Assembly (NCBI RefSeq): GCF_022201045.2
Contig: NC_068556.1
Location: forward strand, 18,333,501-18,397,500
DNA: 64,000 bases
From: Citrus sinensis
Taxonomy: Eukaryota; Streptophyta; Magnoliopsida; Sapindales; Rutaceae
Direction: 5' to 3'
Within the stretch, counting starts at the first letter, position 1, and each line of letters starts with the position of its first letter. Below the pieces are notes generated by a model. The model was not told the origin of the DNA and made no database searches. It was given only the letters and a program-made list of their open reading frames with translations. The translations under genes were made by a program, and so were the position numbers. Below, one piece after another: positions 12,001 through 22,633 of this stretch.

Positions 12001-14151
12001 AAATTGTTTGTGCCTTTGGACCACTGAAAGCATACCACTTTGAGGTTAACGAGGATCATGAGGAACCATGTGCTTTCATAGAGGTAATAAAGTATTTTTT
12101 GCTTCAGTGTTCCATTTTCTTGGAGAATGTCTTCTGATGAGTAAAATCTTGCATTTTTTTTTTTTTCAATTGGGTTGCTCTTTTTGCTTTGGATGGTAAA
12201 CCATTGTGATGTTTTTGCAAATGTGTTTGTGCATCTTCATTTTATATTTCATTCCATTCAACAAGCAAGTGAAAACTTGTTTTATAAACTCCAAGCACAT
12301 TATTAGATAATTTGTGCACCTTCATTTATATCAAAAATATTTTAATCATAAATTTAGTAGCATTAGTGAAAAAAATTCCAATGGTTAATGCATTTGTTTT
12401 TATTAATTTAATTGCGAGGCAAATACCTTTTCAGTGATGTTAATGTATTTAATTTTGTGAAAAATTCAAAGCTTGGGTATTATGAAAATGAAATGGAATA
12501 TACTTTGAGTGGGAACATGGCTTATATCTTTACTGTTGAGTCTGCATCTTGTTTGTTGCTTTCATGATACAATCTTGAATTGACAGGCCTATCCCTTGTG
12601 TGCCATTCAATCTCTACTATGTGAAATTGCATACATCATATTTTCTTCTTTATATATGTATATTTTTCGTTATTCTTCAACATAATTCAATGTTTGCAAT
12701 TAATTCCTTTTCTTCTTCTGACCTTGAGCATTTGGCAACTTGATGTTGTGTAACTCAGTATGTAGACCAGTTAGTTACACCCAAAGCTATTGCGGGTCTG
12801 AATGGCCTGAAGGTGGGAGGGCGAGTACTAACTGCAGTTCAAGCTGTTCTAGATGGATCAATTATGGTACTTCATTAAAATTATTTCTTGTAAATTTTGA
12901 GTGTTAACTGCCACGAAACATTTTCATCACATCACATGTTTTATCATGTGTGAAATATGTACTAATAAAAAGAAACAAAACCATGTTAGGACAATAGTGG
13001 AAACCCACCATTTCATGGGATCCCTAAGCATGCTCTTCCACTTCTCAAGAAGCCAACTGAGGTCCTAAAGCTTAAAAATGTGGTATGTTATTGGATATAT
13101 ATGTGATGATTTTGGTAGTTATCTTCTGTTCGTCTCCTCAGTATAGATTTTTTTTTTTTTAAACTGGTCAATTTGATTAACAATTTCTTGTTGGCATAAA
13201 TGTGCTCTCCTTTTTCTATGTTAATTAGTTTAATCCAGAAGGCTTTTCATCTTTGTCTGAACTGGAGGTGGAGGAAGTATTAGAAGATGTACGTTTAGAG
13301 TGTGCGAGGTCTGCGAAAGAAACTTTCCTCCATGACTTTATCAACCCTTTGCTTGATATAGAAGTTAAATTTGCTATCCATTCTGCAGGTTTGGCAGTGT
13401 TAAATCTGTTAATGTTGTCAAGTATGGAGACAGTAATATCTCTACCATTCAAGCATGTGAAGGGAATGAGAATACAGCGTCCGCTGGAGTTGGGCAAAAC
13501 TTGACCAATGACGAAACAAATGAAAAAGGAGAGAGGTTAGAAGAAGTCACTGATCACAAGTCCATAAAAAATAATGAATTAGAGATTCTTAACGACTCCA
13601 AAGAAGTTATGGAAGCAGGAGAAGTCAACAATGTTAAAGACAACAGGCCTGCAAGTGGCACAATGGGGGATGAGCCAAGTCAACTATGTGAGCTTGACAC
13701 TGACATGGCTGTTGAATACCAAGCCCGTGATAGTACATCAGAAATAGTTTCTCAAGGAGTCCCCACACAGGTGAACACCTTGAAGGACTCACCATGCGCT
13801 CATGATGACAAAGTTACTTGTAACATTCAATTGGAGCACATGAGTGAGGAAAACAAATCATCAGCTAAAGAAGATTTGAATCTTGAGGAAGTCAATGGAA
13901 ATTCAGAAGCTTTTACGGGAGCATCCAATGAGATGGGGATGCAATCCAGTGCTGTTGAGAATGGTGACAACGAGAACCAGGATCCTAATCAGGGACACAT
14001 TTTTGAACCAGGCTGTGTCTTTGTAGAGTACATGAGAGCAGAAGCCTCTTGCATGGCAGCACATAGTTTGCACAGACGGTTATTTGATGACCGAATTGTG
14101 GCAGTGGAATACATTCCTCTTAATCTTTACCGGGCAAGGTTCTCAAAATGA
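6056..14151 (+). CDS. U2AF large-subunit-like RS/RRM splicing factor with a split UHM domain
   Basis: Nine coding exons: 6056-7573, 7673-7810, 11138-11209, 11752-11793, 11994-12083, 12759-12866, 12990-13082, 13229-13308 and 13389-14151 (2904 nt, 967 aa). The N-terminal half is a charged Lys/Arg/Ser/Glu/Asp region with an RS-like core near residues 281-315 (RLKRRRSRSREREDRNRRS). RRM1 spans about 460-552 (MRRLCVENLP; GQAFVEF). RRM2 spans about 577-656 (IFIGGIS; EPCAFIEYV). A U2AF-homology motif (UHM) starts near 688: acidic helix EVEEVLEDVRLECARFGSVK, and CVFVEY plus R-L-F near the C-terminus, matching the R-x-F motif of UHMs. Between these UHM halves lies an acidic insert of about 184 residues. 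By homology it should act in the nucleus in 3' splice-site recognition. Intron 2 is 3.3 kb. Exon 8's donor reads GTCTGC, slightly unusual, but is required by frame. Confidence 0.85.
9054..9126 (+). repeat. (TC)n, T-run and 28-base G homopolymer in intron 2
   Basis: A (TC)n tract and T-run are followed by G-runs: GGGGGGG at about 9076-9082, an unbroken run of 28 G at 9090-9117, then CGC and GGGGGG. It lies inside the 3.3-kb intron of the U2AF-like gene on the sense strand. Such a tract can form a G-quadruplex, but its exact length may be unreliable because long homopolymers are hard to sequence. Confidence 0.85.
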
Positions 14152-14719
14152 ACCAATTTGGATTATTGAAACTGGAGCTAGGATTGATTGGCACAACCTC
14201 ATATGAGTCTTGCAGATGCCTCTGTAGTGAATTGTTGAAATTCTGCCTAATTTTGACTCTTTCCCAGATGACCTTCTTAAACACAAGCCACTCCCACTTG
14301 ATTAGCTTGGATTTGAAATATTGTTCTAAAGGAAGATGGGCTTCAGCTATCTGACTTATTTTGCTTTGGAGTTTCTTTTATGAGGAAATGGGTGTGGGAG
14401 CTCTGTGAAACTGCTAGTGAGACTGGTTAATGCAAATTTAGTTTTATATGGTAAGCAGTTCACTGGACGTTCCATGTATTTTCTATGCGGACTGCGAAGC
14501 CAATATGATGAATATGATTATCTTAATTCGTTTGTACTTTGATACAATTAAAAAGATGCTGTATTAACTAATCTTGGTCAGATTTCATTTCACAAGGTCA
14601 GCTAGTTTTATAGTCGTTATCACTGTAGTTTAGGCATCATACTAATTAAAAATCATTCCCCGAATTATACCTCAAATGTCCTTAAAGGTAAAAATATGGA
14701 CTGTAATATAATAAACTTA
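14152..14719. other. 3' UTR and flank of the U2AF-like gene
   Basis: No gene is seen. Bases 14152 to about 14560 look like 3' UTR. Beyond that the sequence becomes AT-rich up to the MITE. Confidence 0.4.
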
Positions 14720-14970
14720 GCTCATATTTGGTATTAAAGTGTTATAATTTAAAAAACTACAGTTGTTAAAAAAATTGTAATAATGAAATAAAAATTAATA
14801 ATAGTTAATAAATATAATTTTTAAATAATAATTTTGACAAAAATAATAAGGACATTATATATTTTTCATCGTATAAATAGTAGATCAAATTAACTTAATT
14901 TCTAATTCACAATAGTTATTGTGACCAAATACTTTAGCATTGTTGTTCGACCTTAATACCAATTTGGACC
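14720..14970 (+). mobile_element. Tourist/PIF-type MITE, family A copy 1
   Basis: The element is bounded by imperfect terminal inverted repeats: left GCTCATATTTGGTATTAA, right TTAATACCAATTTGGACC. The 3-bp flanks are TTA (14717-14719) and TTG (14971-14973), so the duplication is one base from perfect. Its interior (AAAATTAATAATAG.., TTTTAAATAATAATTTTGAC, ATATATTTTTCAT) is shared with the elements at 36663, 38618 and 43077. No ORF. It lies 0.6 kb downstream of the U2AF-like stop codon. Confidence 0.7.
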
Positions 14971-15068
14971 TTGATCTATGATTGTCCCAATAAATTTTTC
15001 TAACTATAACACACGTATTAGTATATTAAAAAAATGATATTTTATTTATCAAGAAATTGAAATGGGCT

Positions 15069-16022
15069 TAGGGATGGCAATTGACACCATCCTCTGTGGG
15101 TTTGCCAATACTAAACCCGCACCCACTTAAATTTTAATTTATCAAATCCACCCACAACATATTATAGGTTTTGACGATTATCAAAGCAGGAATGGAACCT
15201 GATAGATTTTTTTATAGGTTTCCAATTTTAAAATCATAAATGTTCAATATGTAAATTTATAACAATAACCTAAAATAGTAAAATTGCACAAAAAATACTT
15301 AATTCTAAATTTAATCAATGTAAATGAAAAAATTAAAATTTCAACATCAATCCAACAATTACTCAAATTTAAGTATGAAATACTCAAAGTCCATCAAAAC
15401 TCAAAAGTGTTTTCAATTAATTAAAAGAAAAACCAAAAACTAGTATCCAAAAGTAACAACGGCAGAGGCTGCAACGGCTATAGAATCAATGACAGCAGTG
15501 GCTATAGAATCAACGGTGGAAGTAGCAACAACAACAATAGTTGTAGAATCAATGGCGGTGGCGACTGCAGAATTAGCGGCCCTTGCGGCAGTTGTAACAA
15601 CACGACGCAATTGCCAACAGAGAAGGGAGCTGGGCACTAGTTGTTTGGATTGAGAAGGGAGTTGGGCAATAGGGTGGGTGTGCAACTCATGATCACAACT
15701 GAAGGTAGACGAAATATTGATCCTCTTTAGTTTACTTTAGATGAGAGATCGGATGAAGAAGTAGATGGACTTTATGGCTTACGCGCTGCAACTACACGCA
15801 CATTTATACATTTATATATTTATAGGTCGACATATTTTTTTTTAATTAAAAATTTAAAAATATTTGCAAAAAAAGTGTATGCTTGGCGGATACTCATATG
15901 GGTATCCATCGGAAATTTAACAAATATCAACTCCACCCGTTCACAATCCGTAAAATTATCCGCAACTGGTGGATTTTGACGGGCAGATTTGGACGAATTT
16001 ATGGGTATTATTGCCATCCTTA
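15069..16022. mobile_element. 954-bp non-autonomous hAT-type element with perfect 8-bp target duplication
   Basis: The left terminus TAGGGATGGCAAT is the inverse of the right terminus ATTGCCATCCTTA (one mismatch). The element is flanked on both sides by the same 8-bp word AATGGGCT (15061-15068 and 16023-16030). Eight-base duplications and a TAGGG-type terminus are diagnostic of the hAT superfamily. The interior holds no transposase. A short Ala/Val-rich open frame on the minus strand (15440-15685) arises from GCA/ACA-type triplet repeats and is not considered a gene. Subterminal regions carry repeated CCCAC/GGTGG words. Confidence 0.85.
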
Positions 16023-16030
16023 AATGGGCT

Positions 16031-16659
16031 ACTAGCCCTTACCTGCTTGTTGGAGTTGACAAAAAGAGGTGAACCATTGGCTAAACCTTATAAAACTTGG
16101 TTTCTATTACAATTACATGAAAGGATAATATAAATCTAATTAAATCCACATATTTCTCTCTCTAACTCTTACAGTCACACAACAACACCAAAAGTCTTTT
16201 ACATTTTTTATTTCCTCACAAATACTTTGCATTCTAAATTTTTTATTTAAAAAAAATTACATACTAACTATTTGAATCCCTTTTAAATTCTACTCAGTTT
16301 ACATATATATAAATTTAATCATCCAAAAGTTTAGAAAAATATATATATTTATAATTGGAGTTTTGTGGAAGGAACTGATCAAAACCACACCCACACACTC
16401 GCCCCCCCCCCCAACCCAAAATCAAAAGGAAACTGAAAATTTTAGAAAAGTATATTTTGGGAAATAAAATAGGTTTTTGTTAAAACAAAGGGAGGGTTGA
16501 AGAGAAAATTACAGGAGTGCTAATAGTCCCGCTGACAAAAAATGAAAGAGCCCAACTTGCTTAATTGCTATTGGTACGAAAAACACAAACAAGAGGCAGT
16601 GAAGTCTGTGTCTATCCATAAAGAAAACAGATAACAAAATACACAGGGAATCGAAAAGA
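16031..16659. other. Promoter and leader region of plastid RPL28
   Basis: No gene is seen. The stretch is AT-rich with CTCTCT motifs near 16150-16175 and a C-run at about 16402-16412. The sequence just before the ATG at 16660 is A-rich (GGGAATCGAAAAGA). No TATA box could be assigned with confidence. Confidence 0.4.
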
Positions 16660-18040
16660 ATGGCAACAATGGCGACACCGGGAGGAGTTTTATTGGGAAA
16701 CACTTCCAATCTACCCTTTCGCCGCCCACGTCTGTCTCCGAAGTCCATGGTTAAGGCAGTCTCCTCCTCGGAAGAACTGGGTTTCGTTACTTCACAACTC
16801 AGTGGCATCAAAATTTCGTACAGCCTACCTGACGTGGCCACACCCATTTCCTCTCGTCCTTTCGCCCCGGGTCTTCAACCTATTGTTGCGCGTAATTCTC
16901 TTGTTCTTTTTCTCATTTTATTTTACAATAATTATGCTTTTATATTTTAATTTATTAGTTTTCTTGTGTATGCAACAATGGCATGGTCCTTAGAATGTGT
17001 ACAAAACATGAATGAAGAACTAATAATTAAAAAAAAAAGATTTTGCAATCTGGGGATTAAAATTAACCCTGTGTTAGAGCATTTTACTTTGTCATATTAG
17101 TACTTTACAATTTATATTAATGAAACAGCTGTTGAGATTAACCCAAGTGTTTGGACTTGGGTTTGGTTGAAATGATGTTCGTGTTAGGGGAGATAAGTTT
17201 GTCATTTATCAGTTTCTGCTAATCAAACAATGTAGGGAACCTATAGAACCCAATAGCTGAGGTATTGTTCACATGGGTTTCTTGATTACTCAAGGTTGTC
17301 GATTCCAACAACAGCCCCCTGTTTAAGACCCAATAGGGATTTTTGGATCCAAAAAAAGTGGGCTCGTCGAATGTGCGTGTATGGGTAAATTAGAGGCTAA
17401 GGGGTTATCGTGAAGCTCAGAATGAGCTCTGGTCTACATGATGGTTAACTGGTGCAGTGTAATGTAAGATTGATATTAACACGCTGAGTGATGATGTGCG
17501 TTTACTGGGTGTCTTAACATTTGCTTTCACTGTTCTTTCATTGTACTTTTTTGCTGAAAATTTGATTTGTGTAAAAGAATTCTTTTGTATTTGTCATTTA
17601 GAAATGGGCTTTCGTTATCGTCCTTGGGTAAAAATAATTTTTAAGAAATTTTCATGGTGCCTACCGAAAATGATATTTATAAGATAAGCATGAGTTCATT
17701 TAGATCTCTTAATAACCATTCACATCCATTTTACTTGAATTTATCAGACCAAAACCGAAATATGGCTATCTACATATTTTCACTCATAATTTAATATATT
17801 TTTTCAGGTAGAGTGTGCCCCTTCACTGGAAAGAAATCAAACAAGGCAAACAAAGTTTCCTTCTCTAACCACAAGACAACTAAGCGGCAGTTTGTTAACC
17901 TACAGTATAAGAAGGTTTGGTGGGAGGCCGGCAAGCGTTATGTGAAGCTGCGTTTGTCAACAAAGGCATTAAAGACGATAGAGAAAAATGGATTGGATGC
18001 TGTTGCTAAGAAGGCTGGAATAGATCTTCGCAAGGAATGA
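16660..18040 (+). CDS. RPL28: Plastid 50S ribosomal protein L28 (bL28c)
   Basis: Two exons, 16660-16891 and 17808-18040 (465 nt, 154 aa). The intron of about 0.9 kb splits an Arg codon. Residues 1 to about 77 form a chloroplast transit peptide: basic, Ser/Pro-rich and acid-poor at the start ([26 protein letters not shown]). The mature part starts [20 protein letters not shown] and continues through [20 protein letters not shown] and [20 protein letters not shown] to [10 protein letters not shown]. This is the bacterial-type L28 signature: R-V-C-x-x-T-G-K, followed by the RKFxPNL-like and LRVxxxALRTIxKxGL segments. It is part of the large subunit of chloroplast ribosomes, encoded in the nucleus. 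The first in-frame ATG is used; a second Met three codons on is an alternative. Confidence 0.95.
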
Positions 18041-19589
18041 TATAGATGGTCTAACTATTTTTACCTATAGCTGTTGGTAAAGCTTGTATGCTTACTGTTT
18101 CTCTCGAAATTTAATTTCATGTTGCACTGTATCTTCTTTTTGCTTGTTCTGTTGAATTCTTTGTTCTGTTGAATTCTTCCCAATTAAATGAGAATACTGA
18201 TCATTAAAGCCTCAAGGTTTTTGTTAGTTCATTTTTGCATGTCGTCATGAGGCTTTGCGTTGATGGCTCTATGAGCATTCAGCGCGTGTTGTATGATCTT
18301 CTATCGGAAGAAGAGAAATTGTAAAATACAGAACAGCATTTTTGCTGATGTTTGTTGTCTTTGTTGTTATTTTGAATGTAGTAGCATTTTGAAAGAAAAT
18401 TTTCAGTGACCAGTCGTGCAAGGGAAACAGTTTATAAAATTAGAAAATTCATGTGAGTCTGATTTTATCGAATGCTTTCAAGGAAAAATGGATAAAGAAC
18501 CACCATAACAGAGTTTCAAAATGTGAAATTTCCGTTAAGGAATTTAATGGATGTATAATGCCCCAATTCAGGGAAATGAATCTTTAAAGGGCACACATCA
18601 TCAAAACTAGAAGCCCACTGAGTTAACACTGCAGAGAGTTGAGTATTATTTACCATTCAACTCCACGTTTAGGCAAAAGAAATTGAAGTATATATTGATA
18701 TACTACTAGCTCATCAGTATACAAGATAAAAAATTGATGAACTCTGATCTGGGTAAAAAGGAAAAAAAAAATGTTCTAAAGCCAAAGGTTAATTTCTCTT
18801 CAAATATTAGTACTGTGTATTTGGTCAGCAAAGACAGAACTTCAAAGTAAGCAGTTTTGCTGTTAACCGGGGCACAAGGTAACCTATGGTCATGATCCTG
18901 TTAGCTTAAGCACAAATTTTTTGATGTTTTATACTATCTGCGCCTGCAAAGACAAAGATGGAGGTAAAGAAAAATGAATGTCAAGTAGCACCACCATATA
19001 CATATAACTTTTTAGTCATTCATCCTGGTTCCTTTTTGCCTTAACATTGATTTATTGTCACTTACAAAGCTATTCATGTGACAAGAATGTGACAAAGAGT
19101 ACTTCGTACAAGTATTATGTTAATGCCATGGTTTAATGTCAGACGATTATGAGAATTGATATGCATGTTAAGCCTAGAAGGAGCGTACCAATGCTGACCT
19201 TCAGAAAGGTTGTTTAAATTCAACTTTTCAACAAAATTCGGTATATTCTAATTAAGTATAGATTGCAGGTTTTAACAACTGTTCCTAGGAAATCTAGACA
19301 AAATTATTACAGGTAGCAGTGGACTCCTAAATTAATTTTACACTAAAACTTCTTTTCATTTCAGCACTAGGAAGAGAGCCCAGAACTAAATCAAGGAGAA
19401 AGTAGGACGGAGAAAGAATTCAAGCTGCTAAAGTTCCAAGCCAAATAGGGCGAAATTTCCATCTCAAGTAAGAATTACAAAGACATGTTCAAAGCCAGCA
19501 AACACCAAAAAAGACGATGTGGTATTTTCAATTCATATAATAAGTAAATTAATCCAAGATAAATCATGGTTGAGTAAGAAAACTCACTT
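18041..19589. other. Intergenic between convergent RPL28 and eIF2B-beta genes
   Basis: No gene is seen. Bases 18041 to about 18210 are the probable RPL28 3' UTR, with a small duplicated word TCTGTTGAATTCTT at 18148-18178. The rest is AT-rich. The last few hundred bases are probably the 3' UTR of the minus-strand eIF2B-beta gene. Confidence 0.4.
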
Positions 19590-22500
19590 TTAGGAAGCAG
19601 GCTTCTGTTGTGGAGGCAGATCTTCCGAAGAGTAATAATCAGCAATTAGTCGGTAAATATAGGAGGGGCTATATCCTCCTCTGGCAGAAAAATAAAGGAA
19701 CTTCAGAACATTTTCCCACCATTATAACACACAATTATATTCAAAGCCAGTTTGCCTCTATAGAAAGAATAGAGAGACTTACATATCAGTAACAAAAAGA
19801 CGGATTAGCTCCGGAGGAACATAATCAAATGCGGGATTGACTACATGAAGTAGAGAAGAACTGCTTGCAATTCCATAATCTATACAGTCTGAGAATTCTT
19901 CAAAATTCAGCAGTTCAGAAGGGCACCTCATTTCATTTAGTAAGACCTCCAGATTATGTGGATACAGTGAACACAACTACCAGAAGTAACACAGCAGTAA
20001 CAAAAATAAACATTCATTTGGTAGAATCATTAGCATCCACAAAGTTTAAAAACAAAATATGCTTATATATCTATATCATACATGAAAAATTACATGGATC
20101 TTCATTACCATCAATTTAAAGGGAAAAAATATAGAAGACGAATGCAATGAACTCAAGCATATTCAAACAGGAAATACACCAGACTGGTGATCTTATGGTA
20201 TATTTCTACCATGAGAACATTTTTATTGCTAATGTCCATAAGACAGTGAACTAATTGCAAACAAAGGATCCACAAAGACGAGCTATTGTAATGAAGTGTT
20301 GAATAGTGTTTTTTTTTTTTTTTAATGCCAACATACCTCATGTGTACTAGCGACCACAACAAATGGAACAGCATGCTTTTTTGCAGCAAGGGCAAGCACA
20401 TGCAACCCCACAGGCGCAATTACACCACCATTTGCCATCACGGCATGAACGCCAACTATAACCTTTAGAACAAATTTCAAGTTTAAGCAGCTAATTTTAT
20501 TCATTATATAAAACAATTGAACAGTTTCGTTGACGAAGTTTGAAATTACCATGTTCACTCAAGAAATCATGGCAAAAACTGCTGAATCAGTGATCACAAT
20601 AGCTTTTAAACCTTTTTTATCCAATTCCTTTGCAAGAATATGTCCCTCAAATCTAGTCCATGACAAAGGAGCAATGAATTATTAAAAACAAATGGAGAAA
20701 GCTTTTACCCGGGCTATAAAATGGGATACTTTGGCTAGCATCAATGACATACTTTGGAGCACCATCAGCAATAAAGACTTGGAAAGAACACTTTTTCTCC
20801 TTGGCCGCACACAAGAATTCCTTCACGAACTTTGAATGACCTAAAGTTAATATCACCTCACTGCAAAACAGAGAACAGTGTCAAAGTTACTGAAATGAAA
20901 AGCATTATCTAGACTTACTATATGTTTAGGGGACAGGGAATCATGAATGAAAGGCAAAGGAAAGTATAGTTATAGAAGAAACAGTTAGTGTGCTTCCTTT
21001 AATTTAAGAATTTACAATTGACCTATTAATTTTACTCTAGTAACAAAGTTTCGGGTGGCATATCTGTAGGATGTATATGAAAGTACCAAACCAGTTCACA
21101 TTGTGTGGCAGTTGATTAAGATTGCATTGATATAAAGAAAATCCAATAAATCTGTTTGCACGTGCAGCGAGCATGTGTCTAGTAGTAATCCAACCTACAT
21201 ACTATTCTCTATGAGTCAGCCACTTGATAAAGTATATAGCTATGGTATATAAACCTTATAAGCAGAATATAATACTGAGTGTTAGTAGAAAAATACTTCT
21301 GATGAATAAGCTCCATTGCCTGTTCTGCAATCCCTTCACGGCAAGTATTGATATCTTCAATAAGCTCATTAACTGCCTTTATTAACTCAGACTTTAATTT
21401 CTTTGCACTTTTATCAGCTGCAGAGGATAACATTTCAATAGTGAAACAAAAATGGAGAAAAAAAAAAAGAAAAAAGAACCATTATAGTATTATATCAAAA
21501 TAAAACAACTGTGATAGCTTACTTTACCTTTTCCTGCAAAGATATTCTCTGAAGAAAAAGTCTGGCAGGCTGGTGCTGAGTCAGGTAAGTGTTCAAAAAC
21601 AGCAAGCAACAAAGGGGGCTTCAACAAGCATCCATCAGTGGTAGCAGATGATTTTTGGCTATTTTCATCCTCTGCGATATCTTCAACGTCATCTTCAGCT
21701 GATAATTTCAACTCTCCTACAATATCTGTCAATGGTGACAAATCTTCCTCTCTAATGATATGCAAGACATGCCTCACAATGTTCCCGACCGCGAGCTCTG
21801 CAATCCCATCCATTCAACATTTCATTAGAATATAAGGTACAAACTGATTCTTGGTCTTCAAACAAACACAATCAAATATCTCCTAAGTATCCTAATCTAT
21901 ATTCTTAGGTTGACAGGTGTTGTGCTCTCCCCATCAATGGAATATCCAATTCAAAGCTTCAACACAACACCAATCCCTAATCTAACACTTGAAAGTGAAA
22001 CCAAGTTCCTTGCGCGACAAGTTACTGTAAGTCCAAGTGCTCTAATTACTTATATTCACCATTCAGCATCCTACTCCAAATACTTGGATGAATTGTATCG
22101 CGACAAAAGCAATACCAAAGCAAACTGCACCTAAAAGAAGCACTTACCAACGGGATTAGCAGCAATGAGCTGCTCACCAACTCTCCTCACTGCCTCAATG
22201 AGAGATGCCGCGCCACTTGCAGTCGGCTCCTTGTGTTGTAAGATCACTGCACGTAGTAACTCCGCCGTGAGCCTAGCTGTTTCATATGAACCTTGAACTC
22301 TTCTGCCAGAGTGAATTAAATTCGAATAAGAGCCAGAGTGACTTTTTCTCATCTTATATACTAAAATGTAATTAAATTCCATAAACAACACACAGAAATA
22401 AATTTCCATGAAAAGTTATTACTCACAATGCTCATATAACACAGAAAAAATTGAACTCCCGTTGGTGTTATGTAAAAACTAAAACGCGCTTCAAACTATC

Positions 22501-22633
22501 AAAATAAGTTTTTTAAGAAGCACTTTCACAAAAGAACTTCCAAAAAGCAATAATGTATACAGAAGATACTAAAAACTGACCGTTTTCGAAGCTTGGAGGG
22601 TAAGTCACTCACGAGAGCTTGAATGTCTGGCAT
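19590..22633 (-). CDS. EIF2B2: eIF2B subunit beta, interrupted by an in-frame TGA in exon 6 (possible pseudogene)
   Basis: Nine exons on the minus strand: 22581-22633, 22148-22302, 21528-21797, 21297-21417, 20753-20860, 20550-20652, 20337-20462, 19783-19976 and 19590-19680. They total 1221 nt, which would give 406 aa, the usual plant length. eIF2B is the GDP-GTP exchange factor for eIF2; beta is a regulatory subunit. Landmarks are MPDIQALVSDLPSKLRKR at the N-terminus, GELAVGNIVR-like exon 3, EVILTLGHSKFVKEFLCAAK, FIADGAPKFEGHILAKEL, VIVGVHAVMANGGVIAPVG, NPAFDYVPPELI and YIYRLIADYYSSEDLP. In exon 6 the frame reads ..VFAMIS-stop-VNM.., with TGA at 20559-20561 (codon 267), where plant and human proteins have Arg. 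All other exons and splice sites are intact. A leader intron is likely at 22655-22808. If the TGA is real, the product loses its C-terminal third. Confidence 0.85.

Noticed and set aside
13310-13388. Read-through of the 79-nt intron in the UHM region
   Set aside because: Retaining it breaks the frame and the FGSVKSVNVV segment; splicing recovers a clear U2AF-type sequence.
15440-15685. Ala/Val/Thr-rich minus-strand ORF
   Set aside because: It lies inside the hAT-type element, comes from triplet repeats, and resembles no transposase.
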